A DNA stretch of 64,000 nucleotides. Source: Frigoribacterium sp. PhB24 (GTDB taxonomy: Bacteria > Actinomycetota > Actinomycetes > Actinomycetales > Microbacteriaceae). Positions 17,391 to 25,540 of this stretch are shown here, in pieces (the first letter of the stretch is position 1; every line of letters begins with the position of its first letter). The stretch covers positions 62,001-126,000 of the forward strand of contig NZ_RKIC01000010.1 of assembly GCF_003755185.1 (NCBI RefSeq). Reading direction: 5' to 3'. The notes under the pieces are model-generated. The model was not told the DNA's origin, did no database searches, and saw only the letters and a program-made list of their open reading frames with translations. Both the position numbers and the translations under genes were made by a program.

Positions 17391-17426
17391 CGAGAACCCC
17401 TTCGCCCCTCGGCGAGGGGGTTCTCG
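17391..17426. terminator. Bidirectional terminator hairpin
   Basis: CGAGAACCCCTTCGCC (17391-17406) pairs with GGCGAGGGGGTTCTCG (17411-17426), a 16-bp stem with one G-T wobble and a CCTC loop. It lies between the plus-strand small ORFs and the converging minus-strand lipoprotein gene whose stop is at 17431. Confidence 0.85.
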
Positions 17427-17430
17427 TGTA

Positions 17431-18630
17431 TCACCGGACCAGTAGCGCCTCGGCGAGGGCGGGCGGGAGGGCGTGTGCCTGCCCGCCGCTCGCGGACAGC
17501 CGCAGGCACCCGTCGAGCTCGATCGTCAGGGCGACGTCGACCGGCCGCGCGCCGGGGTCGGAGCGCGGGAGGGTGGCGATCCGGGTCGGGCGGTCGGAGC
17601 AGTCGCCGCGCACCGAAGGGCTGTCCGTCGCCTCGACGAGTGCCTCGGCCGTGGTCGGGTCGAGCGGGACGACGCGATCGAAGGTCGCCGTCACCCCGGA
17701 CTTCGTCGGGACCGAGGAGCCGGAGCCGGAGCCGGAGCCGGAGCCTGCGCCCGCGTCGGCGTCACCGACCCCGGGGGTGCCGGGCGGGACGGGCTCGTCG
17801 TCCGGCGCGACCACGCGGTACAGACACACCCGGTCGAGATCGGCGGGGTCGACGGTGGTCGGTTCGGGCAGCGCCGGCGCGGCGGGCAGGGAGGTGGCGC
17901 CCCCGTCGTCGAGATCCGTCGCGTCGCCGTCGGGCGAGAGCCCCTCGATGCCCAGATCGTTCGCGTCGAAGAAGGCCGGTGTCGTCGCCGATGTGCCGCA
18001 CCCCGCGTCGAGGGCGTCGCGGCTCTCGATCCTCTGCACCGGCACCTCGCGCTCGGACCGCACGGTCAGGGCCGCGACCGCCCCGTCGGTGTCGCCCGCG
18101 GTCTTGCCGCACCCGTCGACGGGTCGAGCGGCACGCATCGAGGCGCCGGAGGCGTCGACCAGCCAGAGGTCGGCCACGATCTCCATGTCGGCCGTGCAGA
18201 TCGGGAGGCGCCTGCCGTTCGGCTCGGCCAAGGCCGCCAACAGGCGGTCGAGCTCACCCCCGAGAGTCCTCTCGGTGACGGCGCTCCACAGACCGTCGGG
18301 GCGTTCCACGGTCGACATCGAGACGATGCCGCACTCGACGACGGAGGTCGGCACGAAGCCTTCGGGAACCGACCCCGCTCGCGGGGGGCCGGGCCGTGCG
18401 GGCGCCTCGTCGTCCGAGGTCGGCGGCGGCAGCAGCGCGACATCGGCCCCCGAGGTCGTGCAATCGGGCGCGGTGTCGACGACCTCGGCGACCGGGCGCT
18501 CGAGCGGCTCGCCCGGCATCGCCCGCGCGCACGCCGCGACGAGGAGGGCGACGCCGGCCGTCACGACGACCGCGGGGACGACGACGGCGTGCCACGATCG
18601 CCGGCCGGACGACGGGCGGAGGTCCTTCAT
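17431..18630 (-). CDS. Hypothetical secreted lipoprotein, Cys-rich, 399 residues
   Basis: No known family. The N-terminus has a basic stretch, a hydrophobic run (VVVPAVVVTAGVALLVAAC) and a lipobox-like LVAAC near residue 34, so it is probably a cell-surface lipoprotein. The mature part has about ten Cys residues spread through the chain (e.g. DCTTS, VECGI, LPICTAD, DGCGK, AGCGT), which could form disulfides. A Gly-Ser repeat (GSGSGSGSGS), encoded by a run of CCGGAG units at about 17715-17745, links two regions. It ends within 5 bases of the terminator hairpin. Confidence 0.65.
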   Translation of the reverse strand: MKDLRPSSGRRSWHAVVVPAVVVTAGVALLVAACARAMPGEPLERPVAEVVDTAPDCTTSGADVALLPPPTSDDEAPARPGPPRAGSVPEGFVPTSVVECGIVSMSTVERPDGLWSAVTERTLGGELDRLLAALAEPNGRRLPICTADMEIVADLWLVDASGASMRAARPVDGCGKTAGDTDGAVAALTVRSEREVPVQRIESRDALDAGCGTSATTPAFFDANDLGIEGLSPDGDATDLDDGGATSLPAAPALPEPTTVDPADLDRVCLYRVVAPDDEPVPPGTPGVGDADAGAGSGSGSGSGSSVPTKSGVTATFDRVVPLDPTTAEALVEATDSPSVRGDCSDRPTRIATLPRSDPGARPVDVALTIELDGCLRLSASGGQAHALPPALAEALLVR

Positions 18631-18848
18631 GCCCTGAGCCTAGGAGGCGAGGATTTGTCGTGACGTGATCGTCACCCGATCGAGACCGGACCGGTCGGGC
18701 CCGCGGCATCCGCGACCCGCGGGGGAGGCGGGTGGTCCTCGGGGCGGACGCCGCGCCTCCTCGGAGTTCGTAGCGTGGACGGGTTCGCACCCGTCGGGGC
18801 GACGGTGCGGCCGCCCGGTCCGCGCCGACGACGAACCGAGGAGGCGCG

Positions 18849-19664
18849 GTGCCCGCCGTCGAGATCGTCCCGCGTCTGCGCCTGGGTCACGCCGCCCGCG
18901 CGCGCGAGTCCCTGCTCGACCTGCTGGCCTTCGGCCGCGCCCAGGCCCTCTCGTGCGCGTTCGCGGTCGCGATCTTCGCCGGGCTCGCCGTCACCCGCGT
19001 GGTGGACGTGGGCATCCCGCGCTACGACGCCCTGCTGATCTGGTGCCTGCTCGTGCAGGTCGTCCTCGTCGCGACACGACTCGATACCCGGGACGAACTG
19101 CTCGTGATCTGCGTCTTCCACGTCCTGGGCCTCGGGCTCGAGGTGTTCAAGGTGTCGATCGGATCGTGGACGTACCCGGACCCCGGCGTGCTGTGCCTGG
19201 GTGACGTGCCGCTCTACAGCGGCTTCATGTACGCGGCCGTCGCGAGCTACATCTGCCAGGCGTGGCGACGGTTCGACCTGCGCGTCGACCCCGTGCCGAT
19301 GGCGGCGACCATGGCCGTCGCGGTCGGCTTCTACGTCAACTTCTTCACGAACCACTGGATCACCGACCTGCGCTGGGTGCTGCTCGGCGTCGCCGCGCTG
19401 CTGATCGCCCGGCGGTCGGTGACCTTCCGCGTGCGGGGCCTCGACCGCCGCATGCCGTTGCTCGTGTCGTTCGCCCTGATCGGGCTGTTCATCTGGGTCG
19501 CCGAGAACGCCGCGACCCTGCTCGGCGCCTGGACCTACGCCTCGCAGGCCGACGGCTGGAGCCTCGTGCACGCCAGCAAGATCGGCTCGTGGATGGTGCT
19601 CGTGATCTTCAGCTTCGTGCTCGTGCTGTGGCTGAAGCAGCGGAAGGGGGCGCCGCGCCCGTGA
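18849..19664 (+). CDS. DUF817 integral membrane protein (YoaT-like)
   Basis: A 271-residue polytopic membrane protein. The central block ELFKVSIGSW-like sequence (EVFKVSIGSWTYPDPGVLCL), DVPLYSGFMYAAVASYICQ and AWRRFDLRVDP are hallmarks of the DUF817 family as I remember it. About seven hydrophobic helices can be traced. Function is unknown. It starts with GTG at 18849. GAGGAGG six bases upstream is an excellent Shine-Dalgarno and is here part of the over-represented GAGGAGGCGCGG word. Confidence 0.8.
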   Translation: MPAVEIVPRLRLGHAARARESLLDLLAFGRAQALSCAFAVAIFAGLAVTRVVDVGIPRYDALLIWCLLVQVVLVATRLDTRDELLVICVFHVLGLGLEVFKVSIGSWTYPDPGVLCLGDVPLYSGFMYAAVASYICQAWRRFDLRVDPVPMAATMAVAVGFYVNFFTNHWITDLRWVLLGVAALLIARRSVTFRVRGLDRRMPLLVSFALIGLFIWVAENAATLLGAWTYASQADGWSLVHASKIGSWMVLVIFSFVLVLWLKQRKGAPRP

Positions 19665-19677
19665 CGACGTGAGGGTC

Positions 19678-19737
19678 GCACCACCGTCGCGTCGTCGAAC
19701 CACGCTCTGGAGTGGTTCGACGACGCGGACGTGGTGC
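19678..19737. repeat. 60-nt palindromic repeat, family B copy 1
   Basis: Structure: GCACCAC, CGT, CGCGTCGTCGAACCA, 10-base loop, TGGTTCGACGACGCG, GAC, GTGGTGC. The arms pair except for a symmetric 3x3 internal loop (CGT/GAC). Two further copies of exactly the same length and design lie at 22461 and 23532. It also separates the DUF817 gene from the converging SGNH/GAF gene, so it can act as a terminator. Confidence 0.9.
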
Positions 19738-19758
19738 ATCCTCGCTCGCGGGTCGCGT

Positions 19759-21585
19759 TCAGGGGGCGGCGTGGCGCCCGACGCGCGTGGGGGCCGGCGC
19801 GGCCGGCGCGGCGGCAGCCGCGACCGCGGGGACCGCGGCGACGGGAACGGCGCCCGCGGCGTCGGCCACGTCCTGGGCCAGCCTGGCCGCCTGCGGGGGG
19901 CGACCCGACACGGCCGCCGCGACCGCCGCCTCCCGCGTCTCGTACATCGTCGGCAGGTCGTGACCGCCGTCGGCCGTCTCGTAGCTCTGCAGCTCGATCT
20001 CGGCGAGACGGGCGAACTCGGCCAGCTTGTCCGACGAGACGCTCCTGGCCTTGCGCGGACGCGTGTTGTGCAGGCAGAACGTGCCGATTGCTTCGCCCGT
20101 GGACGAGTGGATCGGATGCCCGGCGTAGAAGTAGCCGTGGTTGAGGTCGAGGTAGGGGTTGTCCTTGAACCGGTCGTCCTTGCGGGCGTCCTCGACGATC
20201 ACGGGGGCGTCGGCCGCCACGGTCACGTCGCAGAACGTCAGCTCGCGCGGGATCGACACCGGCAGCAGCTCGGTGTTGACGGCGTAGTAGAGCTTCTTGC
20301 CGTCGAGCAACGAGACGACGGCGACGTCGACGCCGAACTCCTTCTCGGCGCGGCGGGCGAGGTCCTGCAGGGTGTCCGATCCGCCCGAACTCGCGAGTTC
20401 GACGAGCTTCTCGGCACCGGACCACTCGAAGGTGGGCTCGGGCAGGACGCGTCGCGGACGGGCAGGAGGCGCGGTGTCGGTCGACGGCGCGGGCTCGGTT
20501 TCCGGCGCGGGCGCGGGGACCGCCTCGAGCCGGGCGGCCTCGGCCCGGGCGGCCCCGAGCCGGGCGGCCTCGGCCCGGGCGGCCTCGGCCCGGGCGGCCT
20601 CGGCCCGGGCGGCCTCGACTCGGGCGGCCTCGACCCGGGACGCCTCGAGCCGGGCCGCGATCGGGTCGACGGCCGCGGGGGCGGTCGCCGGGCCGGACGC
20701 GGTCGGCGAGGGAGCCATCGGGTTCGTCGTCCACGCCGGCGCGGGCGCCGCGACGGACGCCGCGAGTCGCGCCCCCTCGAGTTGGGCGGCGACGCGCTCG
20801 GGCACGACCGGAACGACCGAGGTGCGTCCGATGTGCTCCACGGCCTCGCCGCGGCGCACCACGTCGAGGGTCGGGGCGACCCGGTCGGCGACCACGGCGC
20901 CCCACTGCCGGTACATCGTCTCGCAGCCGTGCGGTCGGCCCGGCTGCAACTCGCCGGCCGGAAGGCGGAAGTACGAGGTCGACGGGTGCTGCGAGGCGAT
21001 CCGCTCGGTGATCTCGTTCATGCGGGCCGCGTGCCGTTCGGCGACCGATCCGAACGGGTTGTCGAACCGCGTCACCGAGCGCACGGGCTGCACGCCCACC
21101 AGCACGATGCGGGCGGTCGGATGGACGCGCCGCGTGACGTCGGTGACGAGCCCCGAGACGTCGCGCTGCCAGCCGTCGAGGGGGGTGAGCATGACGGCGT
21201 CGTTCAGGCCGAGCATCACGACGACCGTGTCGTACAGGCTGAGGTCGTGGTCGCCGATCCACGAGCGGGCCGAGCCGGCGTTCATCATCTCGTCGCCGAT
21301 GTAGTCGACCGAGCAGGCGCGTCCGGTGCTCTTCGAGGTCTCCTTGGCGATCTGGCCGGTGAGGGCCTGCTCGTGGCTCGTCACGCCGAAACCGTGGGTC
21401 GGGCCCGTGCCGATCAGCAGCACGGTGTCGGGGTCGGGGGAGTCCGCTCGGTAGGTCGGCCGGCCGCGGGGCGAGGGCACGTGCCGCGAGCGCGAGAGCG
21501 TCCACAGGTAGAACAGGCGCATGGCGGGGCGCAATCGTTCGTAGCTGCGCGTCGGGTGCGCGGGTGTGTCGACCGTCCTGGTCAC
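19759..21585 (-). CDS. SGNH-hydrolase-like domain fused to C-terminal GAF domain (nucleophile apparently lost)
   Basis: A 608-residue protein. Residues about 50-240 have the SGNH layout: VLLIGTGPTHGFGV in the place of block I and MLGLNDAV for block III (GxND). The block I GDS is GTG here and no DxxH is visible, so hydrolase activity is doubtful. A long Glu-Ala-Ala-Arg repeat linker (EAARAEAAR units, about residues 320-365) follows. The rest contains a GAF domain (FCDVTVAADAPVIVEDARKD, GYFYAGHPIHSSTGEAIGTF), then an Ala/Pro tail. GTG start 21585 has GAGGAG six bases upstream. A shorter paralogue lies at 39710. The role may be sensory rather than catalytic. Confidence 0.75.
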   Translation of the reverse strand: MTRTVDTPAHPTRSYERLRPAMRLFYLWTLSRSRHVPSPRGRPTYRADSPDPDTVLLIGTGPTHGFGVTSHEQALTGQIAKETSKSTGRACSVDYIGDEMMNAGSARSWIGDHDLSLYDTVVVMLGLNDAVMLTPLDGWQRDVSGLVTDVTRRVHPTARIVLVGVQPVRSVTRFDNPFGSVAERHAARMNEITERIASQHPSTSYFRLPAGELQPGRPHGCETMYRQWGAVVADRVAPTLDVVRRGEAVEHIGRTSVVPVVPERVAAQLEGARLAASVAAPAPAWTTNPMAPSPTASGPATAPAAVDPIAARLEASRVEAARVEAARAEAARAEAARAEAARLGAARAEAARLEAVPAPAPETEPAPSTDTAPPARPRRVLPEPTFEWSGAEKLVELASSGGSDTLQDLARRAEKEFGVDVAVVSLLDGKKLYYAVNTELLPVSIPRELTFCDVTVAADAPVIVEDARKDDRFKDNPYLDLNHGYFYAGHPIHSSTGEAIGTFCLHNTRPRKARSVSSDKLAEFARLAEIELQSYETADGGHDLPTMYETREAAVAAAVSGRPPQAARLAQDVADAAGAVPVAAVPAVAAAAAPAAPAPTRVGRHAAP

Positions 21586-21777
21586 GTGGTGCTCCTCGGG
21601 TGTCTCTCGGTGTGTCGTCCCCCCGATCCAGGCTAGGCAGCGGTCCGGTGGCGGGCTGCCCCCAGTGCGGGTCGGCGGTGGCCCCCCTTCTGGTCGCAGG
21701 CCCGGGCGGCCCCGCGGTTCCGGGGCGTCCCTCGCGAACCTGGACGCCGGAGGCGCGGGGCGAGCAGGCTGATACTC

Positions 21778-22407
21778 GTGACTCCCGCAGACAGCACGTC
21801 CCCCGACGACGACCACGGTTCCGTCGCCACCGCCCTCGAGCTCGTGGCGGACGAGGTCGACGCCGCCGTCTCGGCGGTGCTCGACGCCGACGCCGGAGGC
21901 GACGACTCGTCCGACACCTCCGGTCAGCTCGACGCCTTCGCCGACCTGGTCGACGACGCCGAACGGGTCTTCGTCCACGGAGCGGGCCGCTCGGGTCTCG
22001 CCCTGCGCATGACCGCGATGCGACTCATGCACCTCGGTCTCGAGGTGCACGTCGTCGGCGAGGTGACGACTCCGGCCATCGCCGAGGGGGACGTGCTGCT
22101 CACCGCCAGCGGGTCGGGCACCACGTCCGGCATCGTCGCCGCGGCCCGCACGGCCGTCGACGCCGGGGCCCGGGTGGCCGCGATCACCACCGCCGCCGAC
22201 TCGCCACTGGCCGACCTGGCCGAGGCCGTGCTCGTCGTCCCCGCCGCCGACAAGCAGGACCGTTCGGGCACCGCGTCGGCGCAGTACGCGGGGGGGCTGT
22301 TCGAGCAGACGGTCGTGCTGCTCGGCGACGCCGTGTTCCACGCCCTCTGGAAGCGTTCCGGGGCCGACGCCGACGAGCTCTGGCCCCGCCACGCCAACCT
22401 CGAGTAG
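21778..22407 (+). CDS. SIS-domain isomerase, 6-phospho-3-hexuloisomerase-like
   Basis: A 209-residue sugar isomerase family protein. The SIS domain is clear: RVFVHGAGRSGLALRMTAMR, EGDVLLTASGSGTTSGIV and the C-terminal GGLFEQTVVLLGDAVFHAL with the likely catalytic Glu, all close to PHI enzymes. An acidic N-terminal extension of about 25 residues precedes it. No hexulose-phosphate synthase gene is beside it, so its pathway is unclear and it could act on another sugar phosphate. Start is GTG 21778. Divergent from the SGNH/GAF gene. Confidence 0.8.
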   Translation: MTPADSTSPDDDHGSVATALELVADEVDAAVSAVLDADAGGDDSSDTSGQLDAFADLVDDAERVFVHGAGRSGLALRMTAMRLMHLGLEVHVVGEVTTPAIAEGDVLLTASGSGTTSGIVAAARTAVDAGARVAAITTAADSPLADLAEAVLVVPAADKQDRSGTASAQYAGGLFEQTVVLLGDAVFHALWKRSGADADELWPRHANLE

Positions 22408-22460
22408 CCCCCCCGCGCCTCCGTTTTTCCGCGCCAGCGCGCCACCGCGCCACCGGGGCC

Positions 22461-22520
22461 GCACCACCGTCGTGTCGTCGAACCACCTTGCAAAGTGGTT
22501 CGACGACACGAAGGTGATGC
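22461..22520. repeat. 60-nt palindromic repeat, family B copy 2
   Basis: GCACCAC, CGT, CGTGTCGTCGAACCAC, 8-base loop, GTGGTTCGACGACACG, AAG, GTGATGC. C-to-T changes in one arm are matched by G-to-A in the other (CGTGTC/GACACG versus CGCGTC/GACGCG in copies 1 and 3), so pairing is conserved. It lies 66 bases upstream of the AbiEi-DUF559 gene. Confidence 0.9.
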
Positions 22521-22585
22521 GACCTGTGGTCGCCGTACTTGTGGACAACCGCCGCCGCGTCTCCACGTGACGGCAGTCTCGAGAC

Positions 22586-23521
22586 GTGTTCGAACATCTG
22601 CCCCACATCATCCGGTCCGCCCGTCTCGAGCACGGGCGGCGAGAGTCCGAAGCCGTGCGTCGTGGTGTCCAACGGGGTGAGCTGGTCCGGGTCTGTCGTG
22701 GAGCCGCCGTCGACGCTGCCGCATGGCGAGCGGCGTCGTCTCGCGATCGCCACCTGATCCGCGTCCTCGCCGTCACGCCGCGGCTCGCTCCGCGGGCGGT
22801 GGTGTCGCACGCGTCGGCGGCCGCTTGCTGGGGCATCCCGGCCCTCGCTCCGTGGCCGAGCCGTGTGCACGTCGTCGACCCCGACCGCAGCACGAGCCAG
22901 ACGACGGCGAACGTCGTGCGGCACCCCGGGTCCCTCACCCCCGAGGACCTACGGTCGCTTCCTCCGATCACCGTCACCTCCCCGGCTCGAACAGGGGCTG
23001 ATCTCGCTCTCACCTCACCGTTCCGGGATGCCGTGGTCGCGCTCGACGCCCTCGTCCAGAGGGGGCTCGCCACTGCGGACGACGTGCGTCATGCCCTCGA
23101 CGGACGTGGATCGCCCAGGGGCATGCCGAGCGCCCGTCGTGCCGTCGCCTTTGCGACGCCCGAGGCCGAATCCCCGGGGGAATCGCTGACGCGGGTCGTC
23201 CTGCACGAGCTGGGCGCGCCTCCTCCGACGTTGCAGAAGCGTTTCCCCTGGGGGGACGGCGACCTCTTCGCCGACATCGTCGACTTCTGGTGGCCACGGT
23301 TCGGCGTCGTGCTCGAGTTCGACGGTCGGGTCAAGTACGCGGAGGGGCGGTGGAGTGGGAGGCGGTCTGCCGAACAGGTCGTCGTGGACGAGAAGATCCG
23401 GGAGGACCGCATCCGCAACCGGCCCGAGGTCCACGGATTCGCCCGAACGGTCTGGGACGAGTTGTCGCACCCGCCGCGCCTCGCAGCAAACCTCCGCTCA
23501 GCGGGGCTGCCCCTGCCGTGA
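22586..23521 (+). CDS. AbiEi-like N-terminal domain fused to DUF559-type nuclease-fold domain
   Basis: A 311-residue protein of the kind often labelled type IV AbiEi antitoxin-domain or DUF559 protein. The N-terminal part has a winged-helix-like region (RRGVQRGELVRVCRGAAV) and the typical RAVVSHASAAACWGIPAL and VHVVDPDRS segments. The C-terminal region contains D233, then E244-F-D246-G-x-x-K250 (LEFDGRVKY), an arrangement like PD-(D/E)xK/Vsr endonucleases. No cognate AbiEii toxin is adjacent. The gene starts at GTG 22586 and is enclosed by two 60-nt palindromes (22461-22520, 23532-23591). A second member at 49533 is likewise hairpin-enclosed. Confidence 0.78.
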   Translation: MFEHLPHIIRSARLEHGRRESEAVRRGVQRGELVRVCRGAAVDAAAWRAASSRDRHLIRVLAVTPRLAPRAVVSHASAAACWGIPALAPWPSRVHVVDPDRSTSQTTANVVRHPGSLTPEDLRSLPPITVTSPARTGADLALTSPFRDAVVALDALVQRGLATADDVRHALDGRGSPRGMPSARRAVAFATPEAESPGESLTRVVLHELGAPPPTLQKRFPWGDGDLFADIVDFWWPRFGVVLEFDGRVKYAEGRWSGRRSAEQVVVDEKIREDRIRNRPEVHGFARTVWDELSHPPRLAANLRSAGLPLP

Positions 23522-23531
23522 CGGCTGGGCC

Positions 23532-23591
23532 GCACCATCGTCGCGTCGTCGAACCAGTCTCGAGCGTGGTTCCGTGACGCGACCATGGTGC
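23532..23591. repeat. 60-nt palindromic repeat, family B copy 3
   Basis: GCACCAT, CGT, CGCGTCGTCGAACCA, 10-base loop, TGGTTCCGTGACGCG, ACC, ATGGTGC. It has the same 60-base length and internal 3x3 loop as copies 1 and 2. One three-base segment of the right arm (CGT for GAC) has diverged. It starts 10 bases after the DUF559 gene stop, and another GTGGTGCGAC half-arm follows at 23605. Confidence 0.88.
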
Positions 23592-23617
23592 GACGTCGAG
23601 TCCGTGGTGCGACATCG

Positions 23618-23695
23618 GTGCGGGTGCGGGTGCGGGTGGGGGCGGGGGCGCGGGTGCGGGCGCGGGGCGCGGGGCGCGGGGCGCGGACGGGGCCG
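23618..23695. repeat. G-rich low-complexity tract (GCGGGT and GGGGCGC units)
   Basis: Tandem GCGGGT units pass into GGGGCGC units on the plus strand over about 75 bases, with almost no A. It separates the palindrome from the AT-richer promoter of the importer operon. G-quadruplex formation is possible. No coding role is seen. Confidence 0.7.
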
Positions 23696-23724
23696 CCGGG
23701 CGACGTTTTACCCGCGCGAAACAA

Positions 23725-23767
23725 TTCGTATACAAAACTGGGGCGTGCGGCAGGATTGTATGCAATC
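23725..23767 (+). promoter_or_regulatory. Two candidate GntR operators in the promoter of the peptide importer operon
   Basis: TTCGTATACAAAA (23725-23737) and the perfect palindrome GATTGTATGCAATC (23754-23767) lie 42-84 bases upstream of the binding-protein ATG, in the only AT-rich stretch nearby. Both match the TTGTATACAA type recognised by many FCD-class GntR repressors. The operon ends with exactly such a regulator (30982). Binding is inferred. Confidence 0.6.
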
Positions 23768-23808
23768 CGCGCTGCACAGACCGATACCACCCGAGCATCG
23801 GAGGCCCG

Positions 23809-25536
23809 ATGGCCCGCCCACCCCGCCCGACCCGCGCCGCGACCGCGGCCCGCGCCGCGACCGCGGCCCGCGCCGCGATCGCGACCGCACCAGCCGGTCG
23901 TCGCCGCCTGCGCCGGGCCCTCGCGCTGCCGGCCCTCGCCGCGGCCGCGACCTTCGCGCTCGCGGCCTGCGTCCCGCAGCAGCCCGCCGGCACGAACCCG
24001 CCCGACAAGACCGACGTGACGACCGCGCCCGTCGGCGACAGGACGATCGTCGAGGGCGGCGACCTGGTCATGGCGCTCTCGGCCGAGCCGGACGCCCTCG
24101 ACCCCACGACGTCGTCGTCGCTCTACACGCGGTACGTCATGGAGACGATGTGCCAGAAGCTGTTCGACATCGACGCCGAGGGCGACCTGGTGCCGTTGCT
24201 GGCGACCGAGTTGCCGACGCTGTCGGACGGCGGGTTGACGGTCGACATCCCCGTGCGGACCGACGCCGTGTTCGCCGACGGCACCCCGCTCGACGCCGAG
24301 GCCGTCGTCACGACGCTGCGACGCCACCTCGACAAGCCCGACTCGTCGCGGGCCAGTGAGCTCGGCCCGGTCATCGGGGTCGAGGCGCGGGGCGACGACA
24401 CGGTGCGTCTGACCTACGAGCGCCCCTTCGCCCCGCTCACCGCGGCCCTCGCCGACCGTGCCGGCATGATCATGTCGCCGACGGCGCTCGAGGCCGAGGG
24501 CGACGACTTCGGTGACGCCCCGGTCTGCGTCGGCCCGTACAAGTTCGTCGACCGCGTGCCGCAGACCTCGATCTCGGTCGAGCGGGACCCGCTCTACTAC
24601 AACGCCGAGGACGTGCACCTCGACACGATCACCTACCGCATCATCACCGACGCCAGCATCCGAGCCGCCAACGTCCGCGCGGGCGACGTCCAGGTCGCGG
24701 ACTCGATGTCGACCATGGACGTCGACTCGCTGATGGCCGACGACGGTCTCACGGTGCTGCAGGTCGGCTCGTTCGGCTACCAGGGCGTGACGGTGAACAT
24801 CGGCAACCAGGACGGCGTCGGCACCGACCCCGTGCAGATCGACACCCCGCTGGCGAGCGACGTGCGCGTCCGGCAGGCGCTGGCCATGTCGATCGACCGC
24901 GATTCGCTCGTGCAGAGCGTCTTCGGCGGCTGGAACGACACCGCCTGCTCGCCCGTCCCGCCCAGCAGTCCCTTCGTCACACCGGCCAGTGTGGCCTGCC
25001 CGGGTTACGACCCCGAGGGCGCGAAACGCCTGCTCGAGGAGGCCGGGGTCACCCTGCCCTACGAGATCGAGATGCAGGCCAGCAACAACGCCGACACGCT
25101 CCGCGTCGTGCAGGCGCTTCAGGCGCAGGTCGCCGACGGCGGGTTCCGCCTGTCGATCACGCCCGTCGAGTACTCGACCCTTCTCGACGTGCAGTCGCGT
25201 GGCGACTTCGACGCGCTGCAACTCGGCTGGTCGGGTCGTGTCGACCCGAACGGCAACATGGTCAACTTCTTGCGCACCGGGGGTGGCAACAACTACTCGG
25301 GCTACAGCAACCCCCGGGTCGACGAGCTGTTGGCCGACGCCGCCGCGACCATCGACGTCGACGAGCGCGCCGCGCTCTACGGCGAGGCCGTGACGCAGGT
25401 GCAAGAAGACGAACCGTTGATCTACCTGTACCGCACCCGGAGCCTGACCGCGTTGACGAACGAGGTCGCCGGGGTGTCCACCTACGCCGACGGCGTCGTG
25501 CGCCTCAGTGACGCCGCGTTCGTCGAGGGGGAGTGA
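23809..25536 (+). CDS. Extracellular solute-binding lipoprotein, family 5 (peptide importer)
   Basis: A 575-residue binding protein, first gene of the importer operon. An unusually long, basic, Ala-Thr repetitive N-terminus (ATAARAATAARAAIATA) precedes a hydrophobic segment and lipobox LAAC near residue 48, so it is a surface lipoprotein. The family-5 body is shown by LSAEPDALDPTTSS, VFADGTPLDAEAVV and VGPYKFVDRV. A start further inside, at the residues before RRRLRRALALPALAAA, is possible but no better start codon is evident. It would pass ligand to the permeases at 25541 and 26491. The neighbouring gamma-glutamyltransferase hints at gamma-glutamyl peptides. Confidence 0.88.
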   Translation: MARPPRPTRAATAARAATAARAAIATAPAGRRRLRRALALPALAAAATFALAACVPQQPAGTNPPDKTDVTTAPVGDRTIVEGGDLVMALSAEPDALDPTTSSSLYTRYVMETMCQKLFDIDAEGDLVPLLATELPTLSDGGLTVDIPVRTDAVFADGTPLDAEAVVTTLRRHLDKPDSSRASELGPVIGVEARGDDTVRLTYERPFAPLTAALADRAGMIMSPTALEAEGDDFGDAPVCVGPYKFVDRVPQTSISVERDPLYYNAEDVHLDTITYRIITDASIRAANVRAGDVQVADSMSTMDVDSLMADDGLTVLQVGSFGYQGVTVNIGNQDGVGTDPVQIDTPLASDVRVRQALAMSIDRDSLVQSVFGGWNDTACSPVPPSSPFVTPASVACPGYDPEGAKRLLEEAGVTLPYEIEMQASNNADTLRVVQALQAQVADGGFRLSITPVEYSTLLDVQSRGDFDALQLGWSGRVDPNGNMVNFLRTGGGNNYSGYSNPRVDELLADAAATIDVDERAALYGEAVTQVQEDEPLIYLYRTRSLTALTNEVAGVSTYADGVVRLSDAAFVEGE

Positions 25537-25540
25537 CCCG

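Noticed and set aside
18672-19739. Long minus-strand frame opposite the DUF817 gene
   Set aside because: His/Asp/Gln-rich shadow with no motif; the plus strand encodes a clear membrane protein with a Shine-Dalgarno.
22586-23521. AbiE type IV toxin-antitoxin system
   Set aside because: No AbiEii nucleotidyltransferase toxin is encoded next to this gene or the one at 49533, and the nuclease-like C-terminal domain argues for a different role.
23089-25404. 771-codon minus-strand open frame opposite the binding protein
   Set aside because: Asp/Gly/Arg-biased antisense shadow caused by GC-rich third positions; no domain, and it crosses a palindrome and the promoter.
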